DNA of 64,000 nt, from assembly GCF_902364355.1 (NCBI RefSeq), contig NZ_CABJDK010000010.1, positions 26,644 to 90,643 on the forward strand. The letters run 5' to 3'. The notes beneath the pieces are model-generated. The model searched no databases and was not told where the DNA came from. It was given only the letters and a program-made list of their open reading frames with translations. The DNA is from Collinsella aerofaciens (GTDB taxonomy: Bacteria; Actinomycetota; Coriobacteriia; Coriobacteriales; Coriobacteriaceae). Position 1 is the first letter of the stretch. Every line of letters begins with the position of its first letter. A program made the position numbers and the translations under genes. Below, piece by piece: positions 42,520-51,476 of this stretch.

Positions 42520-43557
42520 GTGGATCAAAAGCTGAACATAACCCTTATCGTGCCCGTGTACAACGTTAGGCGCTACCTCGAGCAGTGCGTCCGCTCAATT
42601 CTTGAACAGTCGTATTCAATTTTCGAGGTGTTGCTCGTCGACGACGGGTCGACCGACGGGTCGGGCGAACTGTGTGATCGACTCTCCTCTGAGAACGATT
42701 GCGTGCGGACAGTGCATAAGGAGAACGCGGGGTTGGGTTTCGCGCGCAACACGGGGCTTGACAACCTGTGCCCTGAGTCAACGCACGTAATGTTCGTGGA
42801 CTCGGATGACTGGCTCGAATCCGACATGGTTGAGACGTTAGCCCGAGCCATTGAGGACACCGGGGCGGATTGTGTTCTGGGCGGTTTCACCAAGAGAGAT
42901 GATAAAGGAAGTCCCCAGTTTGAGTTCAAACTCGAGGACGCCGTGTGGGAGGGCGACGAGCTAGCAAAGAGGTTTATACCCCGCGTATGCGGCAGCTCCC
43001 CCGAGATGTCCGATTCGATTCCAATGTCGGTATGTTCGTCTATTTTCGCAACAAGGAACATAAACGAACATATCCTGCGCTTTCCCTCGGAGCGCGAGGT
43101 AATCAGCGAAGACTTCGTCTTTAAATACAAGTACCTCAGGACTAGCAACAAGGTAGTGACGACGAGCAACGTGGGGTATTCGTACCGCACGAACCTTTCG
43201 TCACTTACCACTTCGTATAGACCAGATCGCTTCGACGCCAGTCTTTTTTTCTACGACTACGCTCTTCGACTCGTGGCGGACTCGCCCTCGGAATCGGAAT
43301 GCGTTTTGAGATTAAAAAAGACCTTATTTATCAATATAAAGATGTGCATCTCGCAGGAAGTGCCTCGCGTAAGCGGTAAGAGCCGCCGCGACGCCTGCCG
43401 CGCCATTCACAATATGGCGGGCGACGAACGCCTGATGAAAGTGATTAATGACTACCCATGCGAGAGACTCCGCTTTAAGCAGAAGGCCTTCGTGCAGTTG
43501 CTGAGGCACCAGGCCGCAAACGTTCTCTACATGGCTGCGGTTAAGGGGGTCATCTAG
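42520..43557 (+). CDS. Glycosyltransferase family 2
   Basis: 345 residues from GTG 42520; AGGAAG is about 11 bases upstream. GT-A fold: LIVPVYNVRRYLEQCVRSIL, EVLLVDDGSTDGSGELCD, KENAGLGFARNTGLD and VMFVDSDDWLESDM with the DxD-type metal site. The roughly 130 C-terminal residues (from VGYSYRT, residue 218) are repeated as a separate fragment at 44306-44692. Acceptor and donor are unknown. Confidence 0.88.
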   Translation: MDQKLNITLIVPVYNVRRYLEQCVRSILEQSYSIFEVLLVDDGSTDGSGELCDRLSSENDCVRTVHKENAGLGFARNTGLDNLCPESTHVMFVDSDDWLESDMVETLARAIEDTGADCVLGGFTKRDDKGSPQFEFKLEDAVWEGDELAKRFIPRVCGSSPEMSDSIPMSVCSSIFATRNINEHILRFPSEREVISEDFVFKYKYLRTSNKVVTTSNVGYSYRTNLSSLTTSYRPDRFDASLFFYDYALRLVADSPSESECVLRLKKTLFINIKMCISQEVPRVSGKSRRDACRAIHNMAGDERLMKVINDYPCERLRFKQKAFVQLLRHQAANVLYMAAVKGVI

Positions 43558-43572
43558 ATTGGAGACGCGAAC

Positions 43573-44268
43573 ATGGCTTTGAGAGACGTGGTGAGGAAGG
43601 TTTACAACAAGCTCCTCGTGAACAACGAGGGGTACTTGAAGTACCTGCGTTCACGCGGTGTCACTATTGGTGAGGACGTCACGTTCCATTGCCCCGGCGA
43701 CACGCACGTCGACATCACCGACCCGCACCTTCTGACAATCGGCGACCACGTTAACCTCACGGGGCCCATTACTATCCTGACTCATGACTACGGCTGGTCC
43801 GTAGTCAAGGGCAAAACGGGTGAGATCCTGGGCAATGAGAAGCCAGTCACCATTGGCAACAACGTTTTCGTCGGGTGGGGCGCCACTATCCTTTGCGGCA
43901 CGACCATCGAGGACAATGTGATTATCGGTGCCCATGCCGTGGTGAGCGGTCATATAGAAGGTGATTCTGTCTGGGGAGGGGTGCCCGCTCGGCGAATCTG
44001 TTCATTGGAACACTACCGGGAAAAGCGAGCCTCAGCTCAGGTCGAAGAGGCCAAGGAGTACGTGCAGCTCTTCCGTGCGAGGAGGGGCCGCGATCCCAAG
44101 CCCGAGGAGATTCGCGAGTACTTTCCGCTATTCGCAGACCCCGAGAATCTCTGCGGCGTGCATGAGTCGCAGACGAGGCTGATGGGGACGTGTGAGGAGA
44201 GTTTGAAGTGGATGAAGGGCGCTAAGCAATACGAGGATTTCATCGCCTTCATCGATGACTGCAAATAA
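43573..44268 (+). CDS. Hexapeptide acyltransferase, copy 1 of a tandem duplicate
   Basis: 231 residues. Beta-helix acetyltransferase with DPHLLTIGDHVNLTGPITIL, TIGNNVFVGWGATILCGTTI and GAHAVVSGHIEGDSVWGGVP. A C-terminal extension of about 80 residues beyond the helix (REKRASAQVEEAKEYVQLF) is unusual for simple NodL-like enzymes. A close relative, clearly a duplicate, is at 44708-45418; the junction bases before both ATGs are also conserved. Confidence 0.85.
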   Translation: MALRDVVRKVYNKLLVNNEGYLKYLRSRGVTIGEDVTFHCPGDTHVDITDPHLLTIGDHVNLTGPITILTHDYGWSVVKGKTGEILGNEKPVTIGNNVFVGWGATILCGTTIEDNVIIGAHAVVSGHIEGDSVWGGVPARRICSLEHYREKRASAQVEEAKEYVQLFRARRGRDPKPEEIREYFPLFADPENLCGVHESQTRLMGTCEESLKWMKGAKQYEDFIAFIDDCK

Positions 44269-44305
44269 AGGGTGCTCGTCCTTGACTTTCAGAAAGGATG
44301 GCTGT

Positions 44306-44692
44306 GTGGGGTATTCGTATCGCACCAGCCCCTCGTCTCTCACCACCTCGTACAGGCCGGATCGCTTTGACGCCAGTCTTTTCTTCAACAACTACGCTCT
44401 TCGACTCGTGACGGGCTCGCCCTCGGAAACAGAATGCGTTTTGAGATTAGAAAAGCCCCTATTTATCAATATGAAGACGTGCGTCTCGCAGGAAGTTCCT
44501 CGCGTTAGTGACAAAAGCCGACGAGATGCCTGCGATGCCATTCGAAGAATGGCGAGCGATGATTGCATGTTGAAGGTAATTAGCGGCCACCCATGCGAGA
44601 GACTCGGCATAACACAAAGAGCTTTTGTGGAACTGCTGAGGCGGCGGACCGTGAGTGTTCTATATTTGGCCGCTTCATATGGTGTTTTCTAG
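44306..44692 (+). pseudogene. C-terminal fragment of a duplicated family 2 glycosyltransferase
   Basis: 128 codons from VGYSYRT to a proper stop align end to end with residues 218-345 of the glycosyltransferase at 42520-43557 (shared blocks SLTTSYRPDRFDASLFF, SQEVPRVS, KSRRDAC). By eye, about two thirds of residues are identical. The catalytic domain is missing; an in-frame ATG at 44255 lies in unrelated sequence overlapping the previous gene. The open frame suggests recent loss or that the fragment is tolerated. Confidence 0.88.
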
Positions 44693-44707
44693 ATTGGAGG
44701 CGTGAAC

Positions 44708-45418
44708 ATGGCTTTAATTAATGGACTTAAGTATTTATACAATTCTATTTTCCTCAATAACGATTTACTGATTAGCCGCTTGAGAAAATTGGGTGTTGCC
44801 ATTGGGGACGATGTGACTTTTTACTGCCCCAAAGAAATGACGGTTGATATTCAAAATCCACATCTGATCACTATCGGTGACCATGTAAAGATTACGGGCC
44901 CATCTACAATCCTGACGCATGATTATTCTTGGGGAGTAATTAAAGGAAAAACTGGGGAGGTTTTAGGCAACCAAAAACATGTGACCATAGGTAACAACAT
45001 TTTCATTGGTTGGGGTGCCACAATCTTGTGCGGTACGACAATCGAGGACAACGTGATCGTCGGTGCACACTCCGTCGTAAGTAGAAGGCTTGAACACGAC
45101 TCTGTTTATGCAGGCGTTCCAGCAAAGAAGGTTTGCTCATTAGAGTGCTACCGTGAGAAGCGCGTGTCAGCTCAGCTGGAAGAGGCGAAAGACTACGTAG
45201 TCCGTTTTCGTCGCCGTTTCGGGCGCGATCCTCGTGCAGACGAAATGAGGGAGTATTTCTTTTTGTGGGCCACTCCTGATCGACTTAACGACAGCTATGT
45301 TTTTCAAATGAGCCTCATGGGGACTTACGATAAAAGCGAAGCGATTTTGGCAACCCCGAGACAATTTAATAGCTTTGAGCAGTTTCTTGCCTACTGCGAC
45401 AATGCCGAAGTTGAGTAA
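44708..45418 (+). CDS. Hexapeptide acyltransferase, copy 2 of a tandem duplicate
   Basis: 236 residues from ATG 44708, with GGAGG 7 bases upstream; a GTG at 44702 is in frame. It repeats all features of copy 1 at 43573: NPHLITIGDHVKITGPSTIL, TIGNNIFIGWGATILCGTTI, GAHSVVSRRLEHDSVYAGVP and the same helical C-terminal extension. Its base composition is more AT-rich than copy 1, so the copies have diverged or come from different donors. Both catalytic regions look intact, implying two acetylation steps or redundancy. Confidence 0.85.
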   Translation: MALINGLKYLYNSIFLNNDLLISRLRKLGVAIGDDVTFYCPKEMTVDIQNPHLITIGDHVKITGPSTILTHDYSWGVIKGKTGEVLGNQKHVTIGNNIFIGWGATILCGTTIEDNVIVGAHSVVSRRLEHDSVYAGVPAKKVCSLECYREKRVSAQLEEAKDYVVRFRRRFGRDPRADEMREYFFLWATPDRLNDSYVFQMSLMGTYDKSEAILATPRQFNSFEQFLAYCDNAEVE

Positions 45419-45420
45419 CT

Positions 45421-46422
45421 ATGAATAAAAACAATAATGGCCCCGTTGTAACAGTTGTTGTTCCCGTCTATAACGTCGAAGCGGAGCTAAATAGGTGCGT
45501 TGAGAGCCTTGTGGGACAAACGTTCAGCGATCTTCAAATAATTCTTGTTGATGATGGATCAACAGACTTGAGTGGTGAGCTTTGTGATGCCTGGGCAGAC
45601 AGAGATTCCCGCATCTGCGTTATACATAAGCAGAATGGCGGATTGTCCTCTGCCAGAAATGCCGGAATCGATATCGCTGAGGGTGAATACCTTGGTTTTG
45701 TTGATAGCGACGATTTTATCGAGCCCGATATGTACGAAACACTTTTGGCCGGAATGGTCGATGGTGAAGTGTCTATGGTCACTTGTGGTAGGTATGTTCA
45801 TATGGGAGACACTGTTAGAAATGAATTTTCTACACCCGTAGTGATGAGGCTTACTTCCGCAGACGCTATGAAGGAGGCTTTACTCGGCAACATCATTGAT
45901 GTGTCTGCGTGTGATAAGCTTTATCGTCGTGAGCTGTTTGATGAAATCCGCTATCCCTATGGACGCATAAGCGAGGATGCAGCCATTATTTTGCAACTGC
46001 TCGACCGCTGTAGCGATGTCGTTCATGTAGGGAAGTATCTCTACCACTACGTGTTTCGCACCGGAAGCATTAGCAAGTCAACCTACAGCCATAAACAATT
46101 TGATGTTATGTATAACTGTCGGGAGATGACAGCTTGGGTAGAGAAAAACAAGCCTGATTTTTCTATGGACATCAACTCGTATTGCTGCGCACAAATGGCA
46201 GGAATGATTGAGTGCATGATTTGCTCCCCGGGAGCGAGAAAAGAATGGGGCGAGGATTACAGCGCCTATTGGGGCCTATTCCGTCATTGTTTCCAAAGCT
46301 ACGTTACGCTTGGTGGGCACAAAAAAGTTGAAATTGCGCGCGTCTTTGCCACGCGTATGCATCTTTACCGCCTATTCTGGCTAGCCCGTCAGGTTAGAAA
46401 CGGGGTTAAGCGCTATGTGTAA
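45421..46422 (+). CDS. Glycosyltransferase family 2
   Basis: 333 residues. VVVPVYNVEAELNRCVESLV, IILVDDGSTDLSGELCDAW, KQNGGLSSARNAGIDIAEG and FVDSDDFIEPDMYETLL give a typical GT-A domain; a C-terminal helical part follows (about residues 230-333). The last 8 bases overlap the next gene. Cytoplasmic assembly of the repeat unit is expected. Confidence 0.9.
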   Translation: MNKNNNGPVVTVVVPVYNVEAELNRCVESLVGQTFSDLQIILVDDGSTDLSGELCDAWADRDSRICVIHKQNGGLSSARNAGIDIAEGEYLGFVDSDDFIEPDMYETLLAGMVDGEVSMVTCGRYVHMGDTVRNEFSTPVVMRLTSADAMKEALLGNIIDVSACDKLYRRELFDEIRYPYGRISEDAAIILQLLDRCSDVVHVGKYLYHYVFRTGSISKSTYSHKQFDVMYNCREMTAWVEKNKPDFSMDINSYCCAQMAGMIECMICSPGARKEWGEDYSAYWGLFRHCFQSYVTLGGHKKVEIARVFATRMHLYRLFWLARQVRNGVKRYV

Positions 46423-47578
46423 TGATGCTGCAACCGTTTCCATTAAGCGAAAAACTCTTGCTGATGTCACCATCAAGGACATAGACATCGTGTTAGCGAC
46501 CTTACTCTTTTTCGCTCCTACGGATGGCAGTGGCGGCGGAGCGTACTCGTTGGTTCGCTATGGCTTAATTGCGTATCTTGTCTTAAAGAACATTCTTTGT
46601 TGTAAGAGCATTCCAATTGTCATGATACTTCTTAGCGCATTCTCTGCGCTTATGGCGTACTCGACCTGGATTAATACCCATAGTCCGACTTGGTCCTTTT
46701 CCGGATTCATGTTTGGAATGGGAATCGTTGCCGTCATTCTCGTCTATGTTGATGCGTGCTGTCGCCTTTCCACCGAGATTGTTCTGAAACGCGTGCTCGT
46801 CATCTTTATTGTTGCGATCTTACTCAACGATTTAATGATGGTTGTCTTGCCCTACAATCGCTCTGATTCCAGTACGGTGTACCTAATCGGAAATAAGTTC
46901 ATAGTATCCTACGCGCATTGTCTTCTTTCTGGTCTTATGCTCGTTTGCTACAGAGATAAGATTACTTTAAATCGCATGATCGTGATCATAGGCGCCTTTA
47001 TGTCGTATTTTTCTGGCTCAAGCACAGGTGCCATGATGATGGTCGCTATGTTTGCTTTGACGTTTGTTCCCGCTAAAACTCGATTTGTTATCGCGAACCC
47101 TTTGTTTCTTGCAGCCTCTGTTGCTGTTTTGAATATTCTCATTTGGGGACAAGCAAATCTATTCCAAATGCCTGAGTTTCAGAATTTTGTAGTCAATGTT
47201 TTGCATAAGAATCCAAATATGACTGGACGTGAGCAGCTATACGCCGTCACTTTTGATCTGGTTGCAATGAAGCCTGTTTTCGGGTGGGGATACCTTACCG
47301 ATATTTACCGAATCACTTTTGGCTACGGTAACGCGCAAAACGGATTGTTTCACCTTATAACCCAGTGTGGAATCTTGGGCACTACGGTCTATTTCGCAGG
47401 TTTGTTTACATCTCTTCTCGGAAAACCGGTTCAGAACAAAAGCCTTTTCGGCATTTACGCCTTTTTGCTTTGCATGGTTCTCGGTTCATCTGTGGAGATT
47501 AACCTTTCCTTCCAATTCGCTTTTGGCATTGCTTTGGTTTGCGGAGCTTTGCACGGTTTTGATGCTACGGAGAAATAA
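46415..47578 (+). CDS. Wzy-like polysaccharide polymerase
   Basis: 387 residues with about 10-11 predicted membrane segments (for example VKRVLVIFIVAILLNDLMMVV and FLLCMVLGSSVEINLSFQFAF in part). A central extracytoplasmic-type loop with MTGREQLYAVTFDLVAMKPVFGWG resembles the Wzy_C/O-antigen polymerase region containing GR.E.W. Sequence conservation in Wzy is poor, so the call rests on topology and on neighbours (glycosyltransferases, flippase). Confidence 0.75.
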   Translation: MCNDAATVSIKRKTLADVTIKDIDIVLATLLFFAPTDGSGGGAYSLVRYGLIAYLVLKNILCCKSIPIVMILLSAFSALMAYSTWINTHSPTWSFSGFMFGMGIVAVILVYVDACCRLSTEIVLKRVLVIFIVAILLNDLMMVVLPYNRSDSSTVYLIGNKFIVSYAHCLLSGLMLVCYRDKITLNRMIVIIGAFMSYFSGSSTGAMMMVAMFALTFVPAKTRFVIANPLFLAASVAVLNILIWGQANLFQMPEFQNFVVNVLHKNPNMTGREQLYAVTFDLVAMKPVFGWGYLTDIYRITFGYGNAQNGLFHLITQCGILGTTVYFAGLFTSLLGKPVQNKSLFGIYAFLLCMVLGSSVEINLSFQFAFGIALVCGALHGFDATEK

Positions 47579-47579
47579 T

Positions 47580-48716
47580 ATGCTCGTTGGAATTATGACA
47601 ATGCACCGAGTTCCCAATTACGGGTCTTTCTTGCAAGCCTATTCACTAAAAAGAATGATTGAATCCTTGGGTCATCAGGTGGTTTTCGTCGACTATCACA
47701 TTGAGCCCGATATCTTGCATAAAGGGGACATAAAGGAAACCCTTCGATGCGAGATGAGACAAGTTGGACAGTGGTTTAAATCCTCATCATTGGGTCATTC
47801 AATAAAAAAGGCACTCAAGGGGGATGCTGTCTCATCGCGTTCCGTAATGTTTAGTTGCGATGATATGCTAGGAATCACAGATAGACGACACTACAACACG
47901 AAATGCGACGTCCTGGTCATAGGCAGCGATGAAGTGTTTAATTGCCTCCAGCTTGGTTCCAATATTGGTTACTCCCTTGAATTGTTTGGGAGGCGCGCCA
48001 ATGCAGGTAAAGTAATAAGCTATGCCGCTTCGTTCGGCAATACGACGTATGAAAAACTTGACCACTATGGGGTGGCTAGGGAAATAGGGGATTGCCTTAA
48101 TTGTTTCGAGGGGGTTTCAGTTCGTGACACGAATTCCGTTGACACTGTAAGTAGGCTTACGGGAAAAGCCCCAATCATGCATCTTGATCCTGTACTCGTC
48201 GGTGGAGTGGAGAACGAAGACTGGTCTCCCTGCAACGAGAGTGGATTCATGATTCTTTACGGCTACAGCTTCCGATTTACCGAGGATGAATGCAGAGAGG
48301 CTCTCGAATTTGCTCATTCCCACGGACTTGAACTCATCGCATTAGGTGAGGACCAGCCCGTGCGCGATCGCCATATTCGATGCCGCCCTGACCAGGTTTT
48401 ACCATATTTTCGAGCAGCTGATTATGTGTTAACCGATACCTTTCATGGAAGCATATTTTCTATCGTTACCCATACGCCTTTTGTGACGATTCCCCGTGGA
48501 GACCGAAACGGCCAAGGAGGCAATGTCCAGAAACTAACGTCGCTTCTGGACGGACTCAACCTTTCTGATCGGCGACTTAGCTCAATTGATAAATTGGGCA
48601 AGGTTCTCGAAATCAAACCAGATTTCGAATCTTCAGACAAGATTCGAAGCTCTGAGTCGCTACGCTCGCTCAACTACCTGAGATCATATCTCTCAAATGG
48701 AGGCGTTGCCGAGTGA
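47580..48716 (+). CDS. Polysaccharide pyruvyl transferase family protein
   Basis: 378 residues from ATG 47580, one base after the polymerase stop; the longer upstream frame lies inside that gene. Family pattern: GIMTMHRVPNYGSFLQAYSL at the N-terminus, VLVIGSDEVFN, ISYAASFGNTTY, VSVRDTNSV, and YVLTDTFHGSIFSIVTHTPF near the C-terminus. WcaK/CsaB-type enzymes add pyruvate ketals from phosphoenolpyruvate to sugars of secreted polymers. It overlaps the flippase start by 4 bases. Confidence 0.88.
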   Translation: MLVGIMTMHRVPNYGSFLQAYSLKRMIESLGHQVVFVDYHIEPDILHKGDIKETLRCEMRQVGQWFKSSSLGHSIKKALKGDAVSSRSVMFSCDDMLGITDRRHYNTKCDVLVIGSDEVFNCLQLGSNIGYSLELFGRRANAGKVISYAASFGNTTYEKLDHYGVAREIGDCLNCFEGVSVRDTNSVDTVSRLTGKAPIMHLDPVLVGGVENEDWSPCNESGFMILYGYSFRFTEDECREALEFAHSHGLELIALGEDQPVRDRHIRCRPDQVLPYFRAADYVLTDTFHGSIFSIVTHTPFVTIPRGDRNGQGGNVQKLTSLLDGLNLSDRRLSSIDKLGKVLEIKPDFESSDKIRSSESLRSLNYLRSYLSNGGVAE

Positions 48717-50278
48717 TGAATAAGCAGATCAAACCGCTTCCAATATTACAGGGCAAGACCGCTTTTGCGATAAACCTTATCTCGCAAGTGTCTGTCATTG
48801 TTGCCCAGATGGTCATCAGCTTATTTTTGACCCCAATTGTCCTAGATAAAATGGGGGCAGAAGCCTATGGCTTTGTTGGTCTTGTTAACAACTTTGTAAG
48901 CTATGTGGCTGTAATTACTACTGCCTTAAATTCGCTAGCAGGTCGTTATATCACGATTGCGCACCATAGCGGGGACCAAGAGAGTGCGGAGTCCTATTAT
49001 TCCTCCGTGTTTTTCGCAAACTGCGTAATGGCCGTCGCCGTGTTGGCTGGATCCGTTCTGCTTGCAGCAAATATCGAATCGGTCGTGTCGGTTTCGCCTG
49101 GGCTAGTTGAAGATCTCCAGCTTATGATTTTGTTGGCGTTTTTCAATTGTGCGCTTAGTCTTGTCGTTGTTGTTTTTGGAATTGCCGCATTTATCAAGAA
49201 CCAGCTATACCTCAACTCCATTGCCCAGCTTGTGTCCTCCGTCATAAGGGCAATGTTGCTGTGTATTCTTTTTTTGACTGTAGCTCCACATATGTGGTAT
49301 TACAGCGCCGCTGCAGTTGTCGCATCGGTTGCATTCCTTGCATTGCAGATTTGGACTACGAGACGTATTGCTCCAGAATACCGGGTGAAAGCGACCTGCT
49401 TTTCAATTCAAAGAGTGCTTGAAATTCTCAAAAGCGGCTTATGGGTCAGCATCGAGTCAATAAACAAGCTTTTGCTTACCGGTCTTGATTTGTGGATTTC
49501 GAATCTCTTTGTCGGTGCCTACCAGATGGGGATTTTATCAGTTGCTAAGACGATCCCCAATGCCTTGTTATCCGTTTCAAATAGTCTTTCCAGCCTTTTC
49601 TATCCCAAATGTGCCGAGCTTTATGCCAAAAAGAAAACTGACGAGCTTGTTAAACAGTTTGGCTTTGCAATGAGATTCACAGCCGCGGTCATGATTGTGC
49701 CGCTCGCGGGCTTTGTTGCATATGGTCTTCATTTTTATGAACTATGGCTTCCTGGACGAGACGTGTCAGAGCTCCTTCTGATTCAAAGACTATCTGTTCT
49801 GACTGTTGTCTCGTTACTCGCGAGCGCGCTCGTTGAGCCTCTTTACTATGCCAATACCCTTACTAATAAGATAAAGGGGTCGGTTCTTATTACTTTAGGC
49901 TTCAGCTTACTCGTCTTCGCAATTGAATTGTCCCTTCTGCTATTTACAGAGCTTGAAGGCCTCTTTGTAATCGCTTCCGTCAGTTCCGTTGTCATGACGT
50001 TTAGACATTGTTTTGTACAGCCCGTTTATGCTGCTCATGTGTTGGGTCTGCGTGGATCGAGTTTCTATAAACCACTTGGTAAAGAAGCTGTAGGGCTTTT
50101 CGTTGTTCTCGCAACATTTGCAATTCTTTCGAAAGCGTTGCCGTTTTCTTCCTGGGCGTGCTTTCTGATTTCTTGTCTTATTTCTGCAGCAATCGGTTAT
50201 ACGGAGCTATCCCTCCTTCTACTCGATAGGGAAGAGCGACGTAAGGCTTTTGGAATGTTATTGGTTAGGAGGCGTTAG
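48713..50278 (+). CDS. Wzx-like polysaccharide flippase
   Basis: 521 residues with about 14 membrane segments, of the MATE/PST superfamily: FAINLISQVSVIVAQMVISLFLTPIVL in part, then DKMGAEAYGFVGLVNNFVSY. GTG 48713 is 9 bases after GGAGG; ATG 48716 is the alternative. It would move the lipid-linked repeat unit across the membrane for the Wzy-like polymerase. The gene is AT-richer than the cluster start, as is common for wzx and wzy. Confidence 0.87.
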   Translation: MMNKQIKPLPILQGKTAFAINLISQVSVIVAQMVISLFLTPIVLDKMGAEAYGFVGLVNNFVSYVAVITTALNSLAGRYITIAHHSGDQESAESYYSSVFFANCVMAVAVLAGSVLLAANIESVVSVSPGLVEDLQLMILLAFFNCALSLVVVVFGIAAFIKNQLYLNSIAQLVSSVIRAMLLCILFLTVAPHMWYYSAAAVVASVAFLALQIWTTRRIAPEYRVKATCFSIQRVLEILKSGLWVSIESINKLLLTGLDLWISNLFVGAYQMGILSVAKTIPNALLSVSNSLSSLFYPKCAELYAKKKTDELVKQFGFAMRFTAAVMIVPLAGFVAYGLHFYELWLPGRDVSELLLIQRLSVLTVVSLLASALVEPLYYANTLTNKIKGSVLITLGFSLLVFAIELSLLLFTELEGLFVIASVSSVVMTFRHCFVQPVYAAHVLGLRGSSFYKPLGKEAVGLFVVLATFAILSKALPFSSWACFLISCLISAAIGYTELSLLLLDREERRKAFGMLLVRRR

Positions 50279-50279
50279 G

Positions 50280-51347
50280 TTGCAAGACGAACTTCCATCG
50301 AACTCTTTCGATGCGCTGTTCGCAAAAGCACGTTGTGCTGTGGCACTTCAGGACTCTGATTCGAAAAGCCTTGAGCTTTCCGCTTCTGGTGGCGCTTTTG
50401 CTTTGTTTGCTCGCTCTGTTCTTCGTGTTGGTGGTGCCGTTTTTGGAGCTTCCCTTATCGACAACGGCACTGTCCGTCATATTTGCATAAAGCGGATCGA
50501 TGACTTGTATAAACTGCAAGGATCTAAATACGTTAAGAGCAACGTTGCAGATACATATGAAGAGTGTGCCCACCTTCTTTGCAAGAATACCGTAGTGCTA
50601 TATTCCGGTACGCCATGCCAGATAGCGGGACTTCGAAAATATCTTGAAAAAACAGTTCCAAAGCAAGTCATTGCAAATAACTTGCTTTGCGTCGATCTCA
50701 TCTGTCACGGAACACCTAAGCAGGAGATTTTTGCTGCATATCTTGAATGGCTTGCCACGAAGAGCAAAACCGATGACGGCATCCATGGCTATTCTTTTAG
50801 AAGCAAAAAGATGGGGTGGGGACTAAATTATTATTACTACTTCTATCGTCGAGGTAGAAAACACGAGGTGCTGGGGCCCGCCCGTGATGACCCATATTTC
50901 GCAGCCTTTACGAAAGGGGTCATCTATCGGAGGTGTTGTTACAAATGTCCCTTTGCAAGACTTGAACGCGTTGGAGACATCACGATAGGAGATTATTGGG
51001 GCATCGACTCCGTTCATCCCGGTTTTTCTGACGGAAGAGGCGTTTCCGCGGTCCTGATAAACACTAGTAATGGCGAGCGCTTCTTTAATGAGTGCTGTGC
51101 CGATGAATGTAAGTGGATTAAATCAACCGTTGAAAGCATTGCTGCCAATAACTCAAATCTCGTCAAGCCAGCCTCTCGTTCTGCTGATGATGAGAGGCTG
51201 GCCGATGAGGTCGAAAGAGCGATTTCTACTGGTGACCACAAGCTGGCATTCGAAAGGCTGCTGGCTCCAAAGATTAGCTTGATGGCAAGAATTAGGCGAA
51301 TGCTTCCCTGGAAGCTTGTTCGTTTGGTTTGCGGGCATGGACGGTAA
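50280..51347 (+). CDS. FrhB-like (F420 hydrogenase beta subunit family) protein without ferredoxin domain
   Basis: 355 residues from TTG 50280; AGGAGG (50267-50272) is 7 bases upstream and no other start fits. The FrhB N and C domains are recognisable: SASGGAFALFARSVL, SKYVKSNVADTYEEC, VLYSGTPCQIAGLRKYL, CVDLICHGTPKQEIF, GYSFRSKKMGWG, CCYKCPFARLERVGDITIGDYWG. Capsule-cluster members usually begin with a 4Fe-4S domain with two cysteine clusters; that is absent here. Such proteins sit beside pyruvyl transferases in polysaccharide clusters, but their reaction is unknown to me. Confidence 0.85.
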   Translation: MQDELPSNSFDALFAKARCAVALQDSDSKSLELSASGGAFALFARSVLRVGGAVFGASLIDNGTVRHICIKRIDDLYKLQGSKYVKSNVADTYEECAHLLCKNTVVLYSGTPCQIAGLRKYLEKTVPKQVIANNLLCVDLICHGTPKQEIFAAYLEWLATKSKTDDGIHGYSFRSKKMGWGLNYYYYFYRRGRKHEVLGPARDDPYFAAFTKGVIYRRCCYKCPFARLERVGDITIGDYWGIDSVHPGFSDGRGVSAVLINTSNGERFFNECCADECKWIKSTVESIAANNSNLVKPASRSADDERLADEVERAISTGDHKLAFERLLAPKISLMARIRRMLPWKLVRLVCGHGR

Positions 51348-51476
51348 CTGCTTTTCATTTAGACGCTTGTAGTGCAAAGCCCACTCATACAACTAACCCT
51401 AAGTGGAAATATCGACAGGCAGCTCATTCGTTACTGTCCTTAACAATTTTTAATCGAAGGCGAAAGGTATTTATTC

